Shown: positions 18,048 to 26,781, counted from the stretch's first letter. The stretch is DNA of 64,000 nt from Dactylosporangium sucinum (GCF_014647515.1 NZ_BMPI01000025.1:5511-69510), one strand, 5' to 3'. A program made the numbers and translations. The notes: generated by a model not told the origin, from the sequence alone.

Positions 18048-19058
18048 ATGCGAGCGACGTTCACCCAGGAACAGCTGGAGATCGGCAAGACCGTCCACGC
18101 CATCGCCGAGGGCGAGGCGGTCACCGCCCGCGCCGCCCTGTCGGCGCCGTGGACCGCCCCGGCCTGCGACGGCCCGCTGCTGCGGGACTTCGGGCTGCTC
18201 GGGGTGCCCACCGCGGCCGGCGGCATCGGCTCCGGCCTCATCGACCTGCTCGTTGCCGTCGAGGCGCTCGGCGAGCACCTGGTGCCGAGCCGCTACCCGG
18301 CCCACGCGGCGGCCGTGCAGCTGCTCTGCGGCGCCGGCACCGAGCTGCCGGCGGACGTGCTGGAGGGCACCCGCGTGCTCACCCCGGCCGTCGACGCCGG
18401 CCCGTCCTCCTGGACGCTGGTCCGCTACGCCGCGCCGGCTGACGGCTTCGCCGTGCTGGGCGGTGGCGACGGTGACGACTCCCGGCGGGTCCGGATCGTC
18501 GGCCCGGCCGGCGTCACGGTGACCCCGCGGCAGTCGCTCGACCCGTCGCTGCCGCTCTCGGACCTCACGGTGGCCGCCACCGCCATCGGCAGCGTGCCCG
18601 GGGTGGCGGCCGCCGTGGACCGGGCCACGCTCGTGGTCGCCGCCGAGCTGTGCGGGGTCGCGCAGGGTGCGATCGAGCTGGCCGCCGGGCAGGCCCGCAC
18701 GCGCAGGCAGTTCGGGCGGGTCATCGGCTCGTTCCAGGGCGTCGCGTTCCAGCTCGCCGAGGCCGCCACCGTGCGCAAGGCCGCCTGGGACCTCACCCTC
18801 TACGCGGCGTGGGCGGTCGACAACGCCCGCCCCGACGCCGGGATCCAGGTCCACGCGGCCAAGGCGGCCGCCGGCCGGGCCGCCGTCTTCGCCGCCGAGC
18901 GCTGCATCCAGGTCCACGGCGGCATGGGCATCACGATGGAGGCGGATCCCCACCTGTACCTGCGCCGCGCCCTCGTCCTCGACGCGGTGCTCGGCGCCGG
19001 CTCGTGGCACCGCCGCCGCACGGGGGAGCTGCGTATCGCCGCGCGCCGCGGCGCTTGA
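18048..19058 (+). CDS. Acyl-CoA dehydrogenase, small/beta subunit
   Basis: A 336-residue protein, shorter than ordinary acyl-CoA dehydrogenases (about 380-400) and poorly conserved in its first 150 residues. The C-terminal half keeps the fold: RTRRQFGRVIGSFQGVAFQLAE and the FAD-binding QVHGGMGITMEADPHLYLRR. The EG(T/G)xE motif with the catalytic Glu is missing. This matches the non-catalytic or FAD-sharing partner in heterotetrameric enzymes, and the gene directly follows the alpha subunit with its own site GGAGAGG (18038-18044). Confidence 0.85.
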   Translation: MRATFTQEQLEIGKTVHAIAEGEAVTARAALSAPWTAPACDGPLLRDFGLLGVPTAAGGIGSGLIDLLVAVEALGEHLVPSRYPAHAAAVQLLCGAGTELPADVLEGTRVLTPAVDAGPSSWTLVRYAAPADGFAVLGGGDGDDSRRVRIVGPAGVTVTPRQSLDPSLPLSDLTVAATAIGSVPGVAAAVDRATLVVAAELCGVAQGAIELAAGQARTRRQFGRVIGSFQGVAFQLAEAATVRKAAWDLTLYAAWAVDNARPDAGIQVHAAKAAAGRAAVFAAERCIQVHGGMGITMEADPHLYLRRALVLDAVLGAGSWHRRRTGELRIAARRGA

Positions 19059-19082
19059 AAGAGGCCCTGGCCTGCGGCACCC

Positions 19083-19127
19083 TTGCAGGCCGTTCGTGAG
19101 ACCAGTAACATACCGGCTGGTCGGAAT
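19083..19127 (+). promoter_or_regulatory. Promoter with operator for the LLM oxidoreductase operon
   Basis: TTGCAG (19083-19088), a 17-base spacer and TAACAT (19106-19111) give a clear promoter. The operator-like ATACCGGCTGGTCGGAAT (19110-19127) overlaps the end of the -10 box and the expected transcription start. It shares 16 of 18 bases with the site at 2184. The first LLM gene starts at 19143 behind AGGAGAGA. Confidence 0.75.
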
Positions 19128-19142
19128 ACTCCAGGAGAGACC

Positions 19143-20225
19143 GTGAAGTTCGGCATCATGAACCTGTTCCCGGTGAGCGAGGGCACATCGGACCACCAGG
19201 TGCTCCGCGACACCCTCGACGAGATCGAGATGGCCGACGAGCTCGGGTTCGACTCGGTCTGGCTGGCCGAGCACCACTTCTCGAAGTACGGCATCCTCGG
19301 CAGCCCGGTCCACTTCGGCATGGCCGTGGCCGAGCGCACCAGCCGGATCACCATCGGCACCGCCGTGCTCGTCCTGCCGCTGCACGACCCGCTGCGCCTG
19401 GCCGAGGACATCGCCGCGCTCGACGTGCTCAGCGGCGGCCGGGTCTCGATCGGCGTCGGCCGCGGCTACCAGCCCTCGGAGTTCGCCGGCTTCGGTATCC
19501 CCCTCGAGGAGTCCAAGGAGCGCTACCAGGAGACACTGGAGATCCTGCGGCTCGCGCTGTCCCAGGAGAACTTCTCCTACGAGGGCCGGTTCTTCAAGTA
19601 CGACAACGTCACCACCTACCCGCGGCCGTTCACGCCCGGCGGGCCGCCGATCCTGCAGGGCACGGTCTCGCCGGACAGCTTCCGCGAGCGCGGCGCGGTC
19701 GGCGAGTCGATCATCACCTCGCCGAACTTCACACCCCTGGGGATCATGCAGAAGAACTTCGACCTGTACCGCGAGAGCATGGCCGAGAACGGCTTCGACA
19801 TCGCCGGCTACGACGTGCCCTTCATGCAGCAGGTCTGGGTCGGCGACGGCGAGGACGGCCTGCGCGACGCGGCCCAGGCGGCGATGAACTACTACAAGTC
19901 GGTGGGCAAGGTCATCCCCGGCTCGGAGGAGGCCATCGAGAAGGAGCGCAAGTACTACGCGGCGGTGGCCAAGAACATCGAGCTGCTCACGCTGGAGCAG
20001 ACGCTCACCCACGGCGGCAACTTCGGCAACGCGCAGCGGGTCATCGAGACCATCGAGATGCTGCGCGAGCAGCTCGGCATCAACCACTACATCGGCTGGC
20101 TGCGCATCCCGACGCTCGACCGCAAGGCGGCGCTCAAGTCGATGGAGGAGTTCGCCGACAAGGTGATCCCGCACTTCCGGGCGCAGGAGCAGGCCCGGTC
20201 CGCAGCGCAGGCGGTCGCCGGGTGA
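19143..20225 (+). CDS. LLM class flavin-dependent oxidoreductase, first copy
   Basis: A 360-residue bacterial-luciferase-like TIM-barrel protein. Typical features are the MKFGIM start, ELGFDSVWLAEHHFSKYG, a SRITIGTAVLVLPLHDPLRLAEDIAALDVLSGGR core and GVGRGYQPSEF. It differs from the three other LLM proteins here, being longer and closer to alkanal-type luciferase relatives. Such enzymes use reduced FMN or F420; the flavin reductase at 18-539 makes FMN plausible. GTG 19143 is preceded by AGGAGAGA. The stop overlaps the next start (GTGA). Confidence 0.88.
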   Translation: MKFGIMNLFPVSEGTSDHQVLRDTLDEIEMADELGFDSVWLAEHHFSKYGILGSPVHFGMAVAERTSRITIGTAVLVLPLHDPLRLAEDIAALDVLSGGRVSIGVGRGYQPSEFAGFGIPLEESKERYQETLEILRLALSQENFSYEGRFFKYDNVTTYPRPFTPGGPPILQGTVSPDSFRERGAVGESIITSPNFTPLGIMQKNFDLYRESMAENGFDIAGYDVPFMQQVWVGDGEDGLRDAAQAAMNYYKSVGKVIPGSEEAIEKERKYYAAVAKNIELLTLEQTLTHGGNFGNAQRVIETIEMLREQLGINHYIGWLRIPTLDRKAALKSMEEFADKVIPHFRAQEQARSAAQAVAG

Positions 20226-21205
20226 AGATCAGCTGCTTCCTGAGTGCCCAGTTCGACCCGTCGGCGAACGCCGCCGACGGCATCGACGACGTGGTGACCC
20301 AGGCGGCCGCGGCCGAGGCGGCCGGGTTCCACGCCGTCTACCTCGGCCACCACTACCTGGCCCGGTCCGCGTTCGTGCAGCCGATCCCGCTCGCCGGCTA
20401 CCTCGCGCACGCCACCAGCCGGGTCCGCATCGGCTTCGCCGTCCTGCTCGCACCCCTGCTCAACCCGGTCGCCCTGGCCGAGGAGCTGGCCTCCCTCGAC
20501 GTGCTGTCCCGCGGCCGGCTCACGGTCGGCCTCGGCGCCGGCTACCGCAAGCGGGAGACCGCCGCGTTCGGCGTGGCGTGGGACGACCGGCTGCGCCGCC
20601 TGCGCGAGTACGTGCCGCTGCTGCGCGCGCTGTGGAACGGCGAGACCGTCGACGCCGCCGGCAGCTGGGGCGAGGTGCCGGGCGCCTCCCTGGCCCTGCG
20701 CCCCGTCCAGCCGGGCGGGCCGCCGATCTGGATCGGCGCGTTCGCGGAGCCCGCGGTCCGCCGGGCCGCCCGCCTCGACGCGCCCTGGCTTATCGGCCCG
20801 AAGGGCAACGACCAGGAGCTGGCCCACCTCCTCGGCATCTACCGCGCGGAGCTGCAGGAGCGCGGGTTCGCCCCGCAGCGGGAGTACCCCATGAGCCGCG
20901 AGGCGTTCATCGCCGACAGCTACGACGCCGCCGTCGCCGGGGTCCGGCCGCACCTGCAGCGGCAGTACGCCGGCTACAAGTCGTGGGACGACGCGCAGTC
21001 CCTCGACCTCGACCGCTACCTCGCCGAGGACTGCCTGGTCGGCTCGGCCGACGAGATCGTCGCCAAGCTCCGCCGCTGGGAGGCCGAGCTCGGCATCACC
21101 GAGGTGTCGCTGCGCCACCAGTTCGTCGGCGCGAGCCAGGAGGAGGCCATGGAGCAGCTCGCCCGCTTCGGCGAGGAGGTCATCCCCCGGGTGGTGACGC
21201 CGTGA
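20222..21205 (+). CDS. LLM class flavin-dependent oxidoreductase, second copy
   Basis: A 327-residue luciferase-like protein. It has AEAAGFHAVYLGHHYLARS, SRVRIGFAVLLAPLLNPVALAEELASLDVLSRGR and LGAGYRKRETAAFGV, then GGPPIWIGAFAEPAVRRAARLDAPWLIG. The family includes monooxygenases and F420-dependent dehydrogenases, and the cofactor cannot be fixed. It overlaps both neighbours by four bases, so expression should be tightly coupled with LLM copy 1 and the fourth ligase. Confidence 0.87.
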   Translation: MKISCFLSAQFDPSANAADGIDDVVTQAAAAEAAGFHAVYLGHHYLARSAFVQPIPLAGYLAHATSRVRIGFAVLLAPLLNPVALAEELASLDVLSRGRLTVGLGAGYRKRETAAFGVAWDDRLRRLREYVPLLRALWNGETVDAAGSWGEVPGASLALRPVQPGGPPIWIGAFAEPAVRRAARLDAPWLIGPKGNDQELAHLLGIYRAELQERGFAPQREYPMSREAFIADSYDAAVAGVRPHLQRQYAGYKSWDDAQSLDLDRYLAEDCLVGSADEIVAKLRRWEAELGITEVSLRHQFVGASQEEAMEQLARFGEEVIPRVVTP

Positions 21206-22743
21206 CGAACCTCGCCCGCATCCTGGAGGGCCGCCGCGGCGACCGCGCCGACGTCGTCGGCCTGCACGGCGAGGACGGCCGGTCGTGGACGTTCGCCGAG
21301 GTCGACCGGCTCGCCGGCGGGGTCGCCGAGGCGCTGCGCGCCGAGGGGATCGGCCCCGGTGACCGGGTCGCCTGCTACCTGACCAACGGGCCCGACATCG
21401 TCTTCTTCCTCTTCGGCGCCTGGAAGCTCGGCGCCGTCCCGGTGACGGTCAGCAGCCTCTACAACGCCTCGGAGCTGGCCGAGTCGGTCGTCAAGACCGA
21501 TCCGCAGCTGCTGCTCGTCGACGACCGCCGCCCCGGCGTCGTCGCCGAGCTCGCGACGCTGTCCGCCGTGCCGGTCCGCGCGTTCGGGCCCGCCCTGCCC
21601 GGCGTCGCCGCGCTCGACTGGCGGCACGAGCGGCTGGTCGAGGCCGTGGACGTCGACCCCGAGGCCGAAGCGTGCATCCTGTTCACCGGCGGCACGACCG
21701 GCCGGCCCAAGGCGGTCAGCGTCACCCACGGCGGCACCCGCGGGTCCCTCGCCCGGCTGGCGCGCGTTTCCACCGGTACCGACGGGGAATCCACCGCCGC
21801 CGTGGACGCCAAGGCGAACCTCATCGCCCTCCCGCTCTTCCACAGCGGCGGGCAGCACTCGCTGCTGTTCGCGTTCTACGTGGGGCGGCCCGCCGTGGTC
21901 TGGGAGCGCTTCGGGATCGACCGGCTGGCCGAGCTCATGCAGCGGTTCCGCTTCGACAACTTCTTCTTCCTGCCCACCATGGTGTTCGACATCGTGCACG
22001 CCGAGCGGGACCTGCCGTTCGAGGGGGTCAAGTCGGTGCTCGTGGCCGGGCAGGCGATCTCGTGGCCGGTGCGCCGCGCGTTCGAGGAGCGCTACCGGGT
22101 GCCGATCCTGGTCAACTACGGCTCGACCGAGGCCGGGCACATCGCCGGCTGGAACGGCCGGGACATGAAGGCCGGGCTGTGGAAGCCGGGCTCGGCCGGC
22201 CGGGTGTACCCGGGCGTGGAGCTCGAGATCCGCGACGATGCCGGCACCGCCCAGCCGACCGGCGCCGAGGGTGAGGTGGTCGTCCGCTCGGAGCTCACCC
22301 GCGGCTACGTCGACGACGCCGAGGCCTCCCGCGAGCTGGTCCGCGACGGCTGGGTGCACACCGGCGACATCGGCTACGTGGACGAGGACGGCGTGCTGTT
22401 CCTCGTCGGCCGCAAGCGCGACATGATCAAGTGCGGCGGGTTCCAGGTCTGGCCCGAGGAGATCGAGGACGCCCTGCGCGAGCACCCGCTCGTGCACGAC
22501 GTGCGCGTCCTCGGCCGGCCCGACGACCGGCTCGGCGAGATCCCGGTCGCCCTCGTCGTGCGCGAGCCCGGCGGCACCGTCGCCGACACCGACCTCGCCG
22601 AGGCGCTCGTGGCCTTCGCCCGCGACCGGCTCGCCCACTTCAAGACCCCGCGGCGCATCGAGTTCGTGCCGGCGCTGGAGCGCAGCGCGACCGGCAAGCT
22701 CAGCCGCGTCTCGCCCGCAGGCTCCCCTGGAGGTGACCGGTGA
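21202..22743 (+). CDS. Acyl-CoA synthetase (AMP-forming), fourth copy
   Basis: A 513-residue adenylate-forming ligase from GTG 21202. The phosphate loop reads LFTGGTTGRPKAV, followed by VNYGSTEAGHIAGWNG, HTGDIGYVDEDG and the terminal ATGKLSR lysine. The phosphate loop and the Gly-rich end differ from the other three ligases. It sits between LLM genes, so it may act on a product of their reactions. The stop overlaps the third LLM start. Confidence 0.9.
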   Translation: MTNLARILEGRRGDRADVVGLHGEDGRSWTFAEVDRLAGGVAEALRAEGIGPGDRVACYLTNGPDIVFFLFGAWKLGAVPVTVSSLYNASELAESVVKTDPQLLLVDDRRPGVVAELATLSAVPVRAFGPALPGVAALDWRHERLVEAVDVDPEAEACILFTGGTTGRPKAVSVTHGGTRGSLARLARVSTGTDGESTAAVDAKANLIALPLFHSGGQHSLLFAFYVGRPAVVWERFGIDRLAELMQRFRFDNFFFLPTMVFDIVHAERDLPFEGVKSVLVAGQAISWPVRRAFEERYRVPILVNYGSTEAGHIAGWNGRDMKAGLWKPGSAGRVYPGVELEIRDDAGTAQPTGAEGEVVVRSELTRGYVDDAEASRELVRDGWVHTGDIGYVDEDGVLFLVGRKRDMIKCGGFQVWPEEIEDALREHPLVHDVRVLGRPDDRLGEIPVALVVREPGGTVADTDLAEALVAFARDRLAHFKTPRRIEFVPALERSATGKLSRVSPAGSPGGDR

Positions 22744-23726
22744 AGTTCGGCATCATGGCGTCGCACCAGTACCCCCACGGCGACGACCTCGGCAGGCACC
22801 TCAGCGACCTGTTCGGCACCGTCGAGCTGGCCGCCGAGCTGGGCTACGACTCGGTCTGGACGATCAACCACTTCCAGTCGAACCTGGCCACCCCGCAGCC
22901 GATCTCGATGACGGCGAGCCTCATCCCGCGCTCCGGCGACATGCTCATCGGCACCGGCATCCTGCTGCTGCCGATGTTCCACCCGGTGCACGTCGCCGAG
23001 GAGTTCGCCACCCTCGACCACCTCTCCGGCGGCCGGGTCGTGCTCGGCGTCGGCGCCGGCTACCGGGAGAACGAGTTCGCCGCGTTCGGCATCGACCCGG
23101 ACACCCGCTTCCGCCGCCTCGACGAGAGCCTGCGGCTCATCCGGGCGCTGTGGAGCGGCGAGCCGGTCACCAGCGACGGCGAGTTCTACCCGCTCAAGGA
23201 CGCCACCATCGGGGTGCGGCCGCTGACCGCGGGCGGCCCGCCGATCTGGGTCGGCGCGGGCGGCAAGAAGGCGGTGCGCCGCGCCGCCCGGCTCGGCGAC
23301 GCCTGGTACGCGCCGGGCAACTCGCCGAGCAAGCGGTTCCTGCCCGAGCACCTCGCCGTCTACAACGCCGCGCTCGCCGAGTACGGCCGCGACCCGGCGA
23401 CGGTGAGCCGGCCCGTCGGCGTCGAGCTCTACTGCGCGCCGACCACCGAGCGTGCCGTCGAGGAGGCGCTGCCGCACGCCCGCCGCGAGTACTCGACCTA
23501 CGCCGAGTACCCGGCGCTGCGCTGGCAGCGGGACCGCTTCGACGAGCTGGTGCGCAACACGCTGCTGCTCGGCTCGCCGGAGTTCCTCGTCGAGCGCATC
23601 TCGGCCCTGCGCGACATGGGCTTCGACCACCTCATCTTCCGCCCCGGCTGGCTGGGCATGCCGACCGAGCAGGTCCGCGCCTCCCTGCGGCTGTTCGCCA
23701 CCGAAGTGTTCCCCGCCTTCCGCTGA
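22740..23726 (+). CDS. LLM class flavin-dependent oxidoreductase, third copy
   Basis: A 328-residue luciferase-like protein. It starts MKFGIMASHQYPHGDDLG and has ELGYDSVWTINHF, GTGILLLPMFHPVHVAEEFATLDHLSGGR and GVGAGYRENEFAAFG. It is a close paralogue of the fourth copy (24720): both begin with HQY-PGDDL and share the GxGILxLPxxHPVH block, so they probably arose by local duplication. The GTG overlaps the ligase stop. Confidence 0.88.
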   Translation: MKFGIMASHQYPHGDDLGRHLSDLFGTVELAAELGYDSVWTINHFQSNLATPQPISMTASLIPRSGDMLIGTGILLLPMFHPVHVAEEFATLDHLSGGRVVLGVGAGYRENEFAAFGIDPDTRFRRLDESLRLIRALWSGEPVTSDGEFYPLKDATIGVRPLTAGGPPIWVGAGGKKAVRRAARLGDAWYAPGNSPSKRFLPEHLAVYNAALAEYGRDPATVSRPVGVELYCAPTTERAVEEALPHARREYSTYAEYPALRWQRDRFDELVRNTLLLGSPEFLVERISALRDMGFDHLIFRPGWLGMPTEQVRASLRLFATEVFPAFR

Positions 23727-23742
23727 AATGTAAGGAATCGCC

Positions 23743-24714
23743 GTGAAGAAGACCGAAGCCGAGCTGCTCGAGAACCAGTGGGACGTCGAGAACATGGAGG
23801 TGGACCCGGAGGTCCTCGCCAAGTACGTCCGCTACGACGTCGACGCGGAGCGCCACGTCGCCACCATCACGTTCGACCGCCCCGAGCGGCTCAACGCCAT
23901 CCCCGTCGCCGCGTTCGAGCGGGTCGGCGACCTGGTCCGTGAGGCCGAGGCCGACGACCGGGTCAAGGTCATCGTGTTCAAGGGCGAGGGCGAGCACTTC
24001 GGCACCGGCGCCGACGCCGCCGAGCTGGGCCACTACATCGGCTACAAGGCCGGCACCGACAAGGCGTCGCGGCGCCGGCCGGCCCAGCGGCAGCGGATCC
24101 TGCCCGACCGCAACGTGCTCAGCTCCGGCTTCACCCGCCCGATCATCGAGTCGCTCAAGGCCACCATCTGCCAGGTCCAGGGGTACTGCTACGGCGGGCA
24201 CTTCCAGATCGCGCTGTCGGCCGACATCGTGATCGCCGCGCCCGACGCCCGGTTCACCCACCCGGCGTTCCGCTACCTCGGCCCGGCCCCGCAGGACATG
24301 TACCACTGGATCGAGAAGGTCGGCCTGACCACGATGAAGGACGTCATGCTCACCATGCGGGCCATCGGGGCCGAGGAGGGCGAGCGCAAGGGCCTCGTCA
24401 CCAAGGTCGTGCCGCACGAGGAGCTGCAGCGCTGGGTCGACGACTACGCCGACGCGATCGCCGTCATGCCGCTCGACTCGCTCATGATGGGCAAGTCGAT
24501 GATGCAGGTCGTCATGGAGGCCCGCGGCAAGGGCCTGGGCGCGATGACCGGCTGGGTCGGGCACGGCTGGGCGACCAACGTCAGCTTCGACGAGGGCGAC
24601 TGGAACTTCCTGAAGGAGCGCCGCGAGAAGGGCATCCGGCAGGCCCTCGCCGACCGCGACCGGCTCGTCGCGCCGTACTTCCGGCTCAGCGACACCCGCT
24701 CGCGCGAGGAGTAG
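23743..24714 (+). CDS. Enoyl-CoA hydratase/isomerase family protein, extended
   Basis: A 323-residue crotonase-fold protein, longer than the usual 255-270. It has about 30 extra residues at the N-terminus and a long C-terminal tail rich in charged residues. The oxyanion motifs are GEHFGTGADAAEL and QVQGYCYGGHFQIALSADI. It lies between two LLM genes with its own site AAGGAA (23732-23737). Hydratase, isomerase or ring-opening hydrolase activity is possible; I cannot choose. Confidence 0.86.
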   Translation: MKKTEAELLENQWDVENMEVDPEVLAKYVRYDVDAERHVATITFDRPERLNAIPVAAFERVGDLVREAEADDRVKVIVFKGEGEHFGTGADAAELGHYIGYKAGTDKASRRRPAQRQRILPDRNVLSSGFTRPIIESLKATICQVQGYCYGGHFQIALSADIVIAAPDARFTHPAFRYLGPAPQDMYHWIEKVGLTTMKDVMLTMRAIGAEEGERKGLVTKVVPHEELQRWVDDYADAIAVMPLDSLMMGKSMMQVVMEARGKGLGAMTGWVGHGWATNVSFDEGDWNFLKERREKGIRQALADRDRLVAPYFRLSDTRSREE

Positions 24715-24719
24715 GCCGC

Positions 24720-25703
24720 GTGAAGTTCGGCATCCTCCTCGACCACCAGTACGCGCCGGGGGACGACCTGCGGCGGCGCACCGACGAGACCGTCGAGTAC
24801 GTGCAGCACATCCGGGACCTGGGGTACGACTCGGTCTTCGGCATCCACCACTACCTCTCGTCGCTGAGCACCCCGCAGCCCCTGCCGCTGCTGAGCCGGC
24901 TCATCGACCACTCGGGGACGATGCAGCTCGGCACCGGCATCCTCATCCTGCCGCTGGGCCACCCGGTGCACTGGGCCGAGGAGATCGCCACCATCGACCA
25001 GATGTCCGGCGGGCGGTTCGTGCTCGGCATCGGCTCGGGGTACCGCGAGATCGAGTTCGCTTCGTTCGGCCTCGAACGGCGCACCCGGGTGTCCCGGATG
25101 AACGAGGCCCTCGAGGTCATGCAGCGGCTGTGGACCGGCGAGACGGTCACCCACAAGGGTCAGCACTTCCAGCTCGACGGGGTGCGCTGCAGCGTGCTGC
25201 CGGTGCAGCGGCCCCACCCGCCGGTGTGGGTCGGCGCCAACGGCCCGATCGGCATCGCCCGTATCGCCCGGCAGGGCCTGCCGTGGCTGGCCCCGTCGAA
25301 CGTGCGGCGCAACTGGGCCGTCGGCAATCTCGCCGACTACCGCGCGGCCCGTCTCGAGGCGGGCTTCACCGAGGACGGCGCGGTCTTCCCGATCCACCGC
25401 GACCTGTGCGTCGCCGACTCGTTCGACGACGCCTTCGACCTCGCCGGCACCGCGGTCCGCCGCTCCTACGACGAGTACGTCCAGTACGGCATGGACTACT
25501 TCGCCACCCAGTGGGAGGGCATCAAGCACAAGGCGCTGTTCTTCGGCTCGCCCGACGACATCGCCGCGAAGGTCCGCGACTTCGCCGACGCGGGCTACAA
25601 CCACTTCGTCTTCCGTGCCCAGTGGCTCGGGCTGCCGATCGAACGGTCCGTCGAGATCGTCGAGCGGTTCGCCCACGAGGTGATGCCGAGGTTTCGCCCA
25701 TGA
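24720..25703 (+). CDS. LLM class flavin-dependent oxidoreductase, fourth copy
   Basis: A 327-residue luciferase-like protein starting MKFGILLDHQYAPGDDLR. It shares with the third copy the DLGYDSV--IHHY region, GTGILILPLGHPVHWAEEI, the SGGRFVLGIGSGYREIEFASFG block and HPPVWVGANGP. The stop overlaps the next VOC gene (ATGA). Close paralogy to the third copy but not identity suggests oxidation of a related position or isomer of the substrate. Confidence 0.88.
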   Translation: MKFGILLDHQYAPGDDLRRRTDETVEYVQHIRDLGYDSVFGIHHYLSSLSTPQPLPLLSRLIDHSGTMQLGTGILILPLGHPVHWAEEIATIDQMSGGRFVLGIGSGYREIEFASFGLERRTRVSRMNEALEVMQRLWTGETVTHKGQHFQLDGVRCSVLPVQRPHPPVWVGANGPIGIARIARQGLPWLAPSNVRRNWAVGNLADYRAARLEAGFTEDGAVFPIHRDLCVADSFDDAFDLAGTAVRRSYDEYVQYGMDYFATQWEGIKHKALFFGSPDDIAAKVRDFADAGYNHFVFRAQWLGLPIERSVEIVERFAHEVMPRFRP

Positions 25704-26035
25704 AGATCGGTCACATCATCGTCCCCGCCGGTGACCTCGACGCGCAGCTCGACTTCTACGGCGCGCTCGGGCTCACGACCCGGTTCCGCGACGGCGACCG
25801 CTACGCCGCCGTCACGGACGGCGCGGTGACCGTCGGCCTCGCCGACGCCTCCCAGCAGCCCGTCGCCGGCCGGACCGTGCTGAGCATCCAGGTCGACGAC
25901 CTGGACGCGTGCCTGGCGCGGCTTCGTGAGGCCGGGGCGGCCGCGGCGGACCCGGTGACGGGCCCGCACGAGCGGCGGTCCCTGGTCACCGACCCGGCCG
26001 GCAACCCGCTGGTCGTCTACGAGCGGCTCGCATGA
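25700..26035 (+). CDS. Small VOC family protein
   Basis: A 111-residue single VOC domain. It starts MKIGHIIVPAGDLDAQLDFYGALG, has a central TVLSIQVDDLDACLARLREAG strand-helix and ends DPAGNPLVVYERLA. It may act as a homodimeric isomerase, dioxygenase or binding protein. The ATG overlaps the LLM stop, and its stop overlaps the hydratase start, so it is a firm operon member. Confidence 0.83.
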   Translation: MKIGHIIVPAGDLDAQLDFYGALGLTTRFRDGDRYAAVTDGAVTVGLADASQQPVAGRTVLSIQVDDLDACLARLREAGAAAADPVTGPHERRSLVTDPAGNPLVVYERLA

Positions 26036-26781
26036 GCAACGTCGCTGTTGTCCGGATGGGTCCGACGCTCACCCTCGCGGAGAAGGAGGGGCTGCTCGCG
26101 GCGCTGCGCGCGGCGGCGGCCGACGAGACGGTGCGGGCCGTGGTCCTCACCGGCACTGGCACCGTCTTCAGCCGCGGCCAGGACCTGCGTGAGCTCGACG
26201 CGGCGCTGCGCACCGACCCGGCCACCGCGTCCGACACGGTCGAGCGGCACTACAACCCGATCACGCTGCTGCTGGCGACGATGCCCAAGCCGGTCGTCGC
26301 CGCCGTCAACGGCACCTGCGCCGGCGCCGGCCTCGGCTTCGCGCTCGCCTGCGACCTGCAGGTGTGGTCGGCGACGGCGACGCTGGCGACGGCGTTCACA
26401 AAGGTCGGCCTGACCTGCGACTCGGGCCTGTCGGCGACTCTGGTCCGGGCCGTCGGCCACGCCCGGGCCTCGGCGCTGGTGCTGCTCGCCGAGCCGTTCA
26501 CGGTCGAGCAGGCGCTCGCCTGGGGCTTCGCGGGTGACGTCGTCGCACCCGAGGAGGTCGAGCCGCGGGCCCTTGCCCTGGCCGCCCGCCTCGCCGCCGC
26601 CGCACCCCACGCCCTGGCCGCGTCGAAGCGGCTCCTGGCGGCGTCCGCCGGGCGTTCCCTGCCCGACACGCTGCGCGCGGAGGCGGCCGAGCAGGCGGCC
26701 CTGGGCCTGACCCCCGACCACGCGGCCGCCGTGGCCGCCTTCGTTGGTTTAGGTCGGCGCCGGCTCGGTAGAGAGGGCTGA
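26032..26781 (+). CDS. Enoyl-CoA hydratase/isomerase family protein
   Basis: A 249-residue crotonase-fold protein of ordinary length, with TVFSRGQDLRELD and NGTCAGAGLGFALACDLQV as oxyanion segments. LTCDSGLSATL follows, where PaaG/PaaB-type isomerases have a similar stretch; the C-terminal half is a typical helical trimerisation region. It is last of the eight-gene LLM operon. After its stop the functional theme changes, so I take this as the right edge of the catabolic locus. Confidence 0.86.
   Translation: MSNVAVVRMGPTLTLAEKEGLLAALRAAAADETVRAVVLTGTGTVFSRGQDLRELDAALRTDPATASDTVERHYNPITLLLATMPKPVVAAVNGTCAGAGLGFALACDLQVWSATATLATAFTKVGLTCDSGLSATLVRAVGHARASALVLLAEPFTVEQALAWGFAGDVVAPEEVEPRALALAARLAAAAPHALAASKRLLAASAGRSLPDTLRAEAAEQAALGLTPDHAAAVAAFVGLGRRRLGREG

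Noticed and set aside
16632..20174. A 1180-codon open frame on the minus strand, and similar long antisense frames (for example 49561-52167 and 58072-61533).
   Set aside because: They mirror well-supported genes on the other strand, or, at 58072-61533, run beyond the true gene into the reverse frame of its neighbour. Their products are Arg/Gly/Pro-rich and match no family. High GC at third positions removes stops from the opposite frames.
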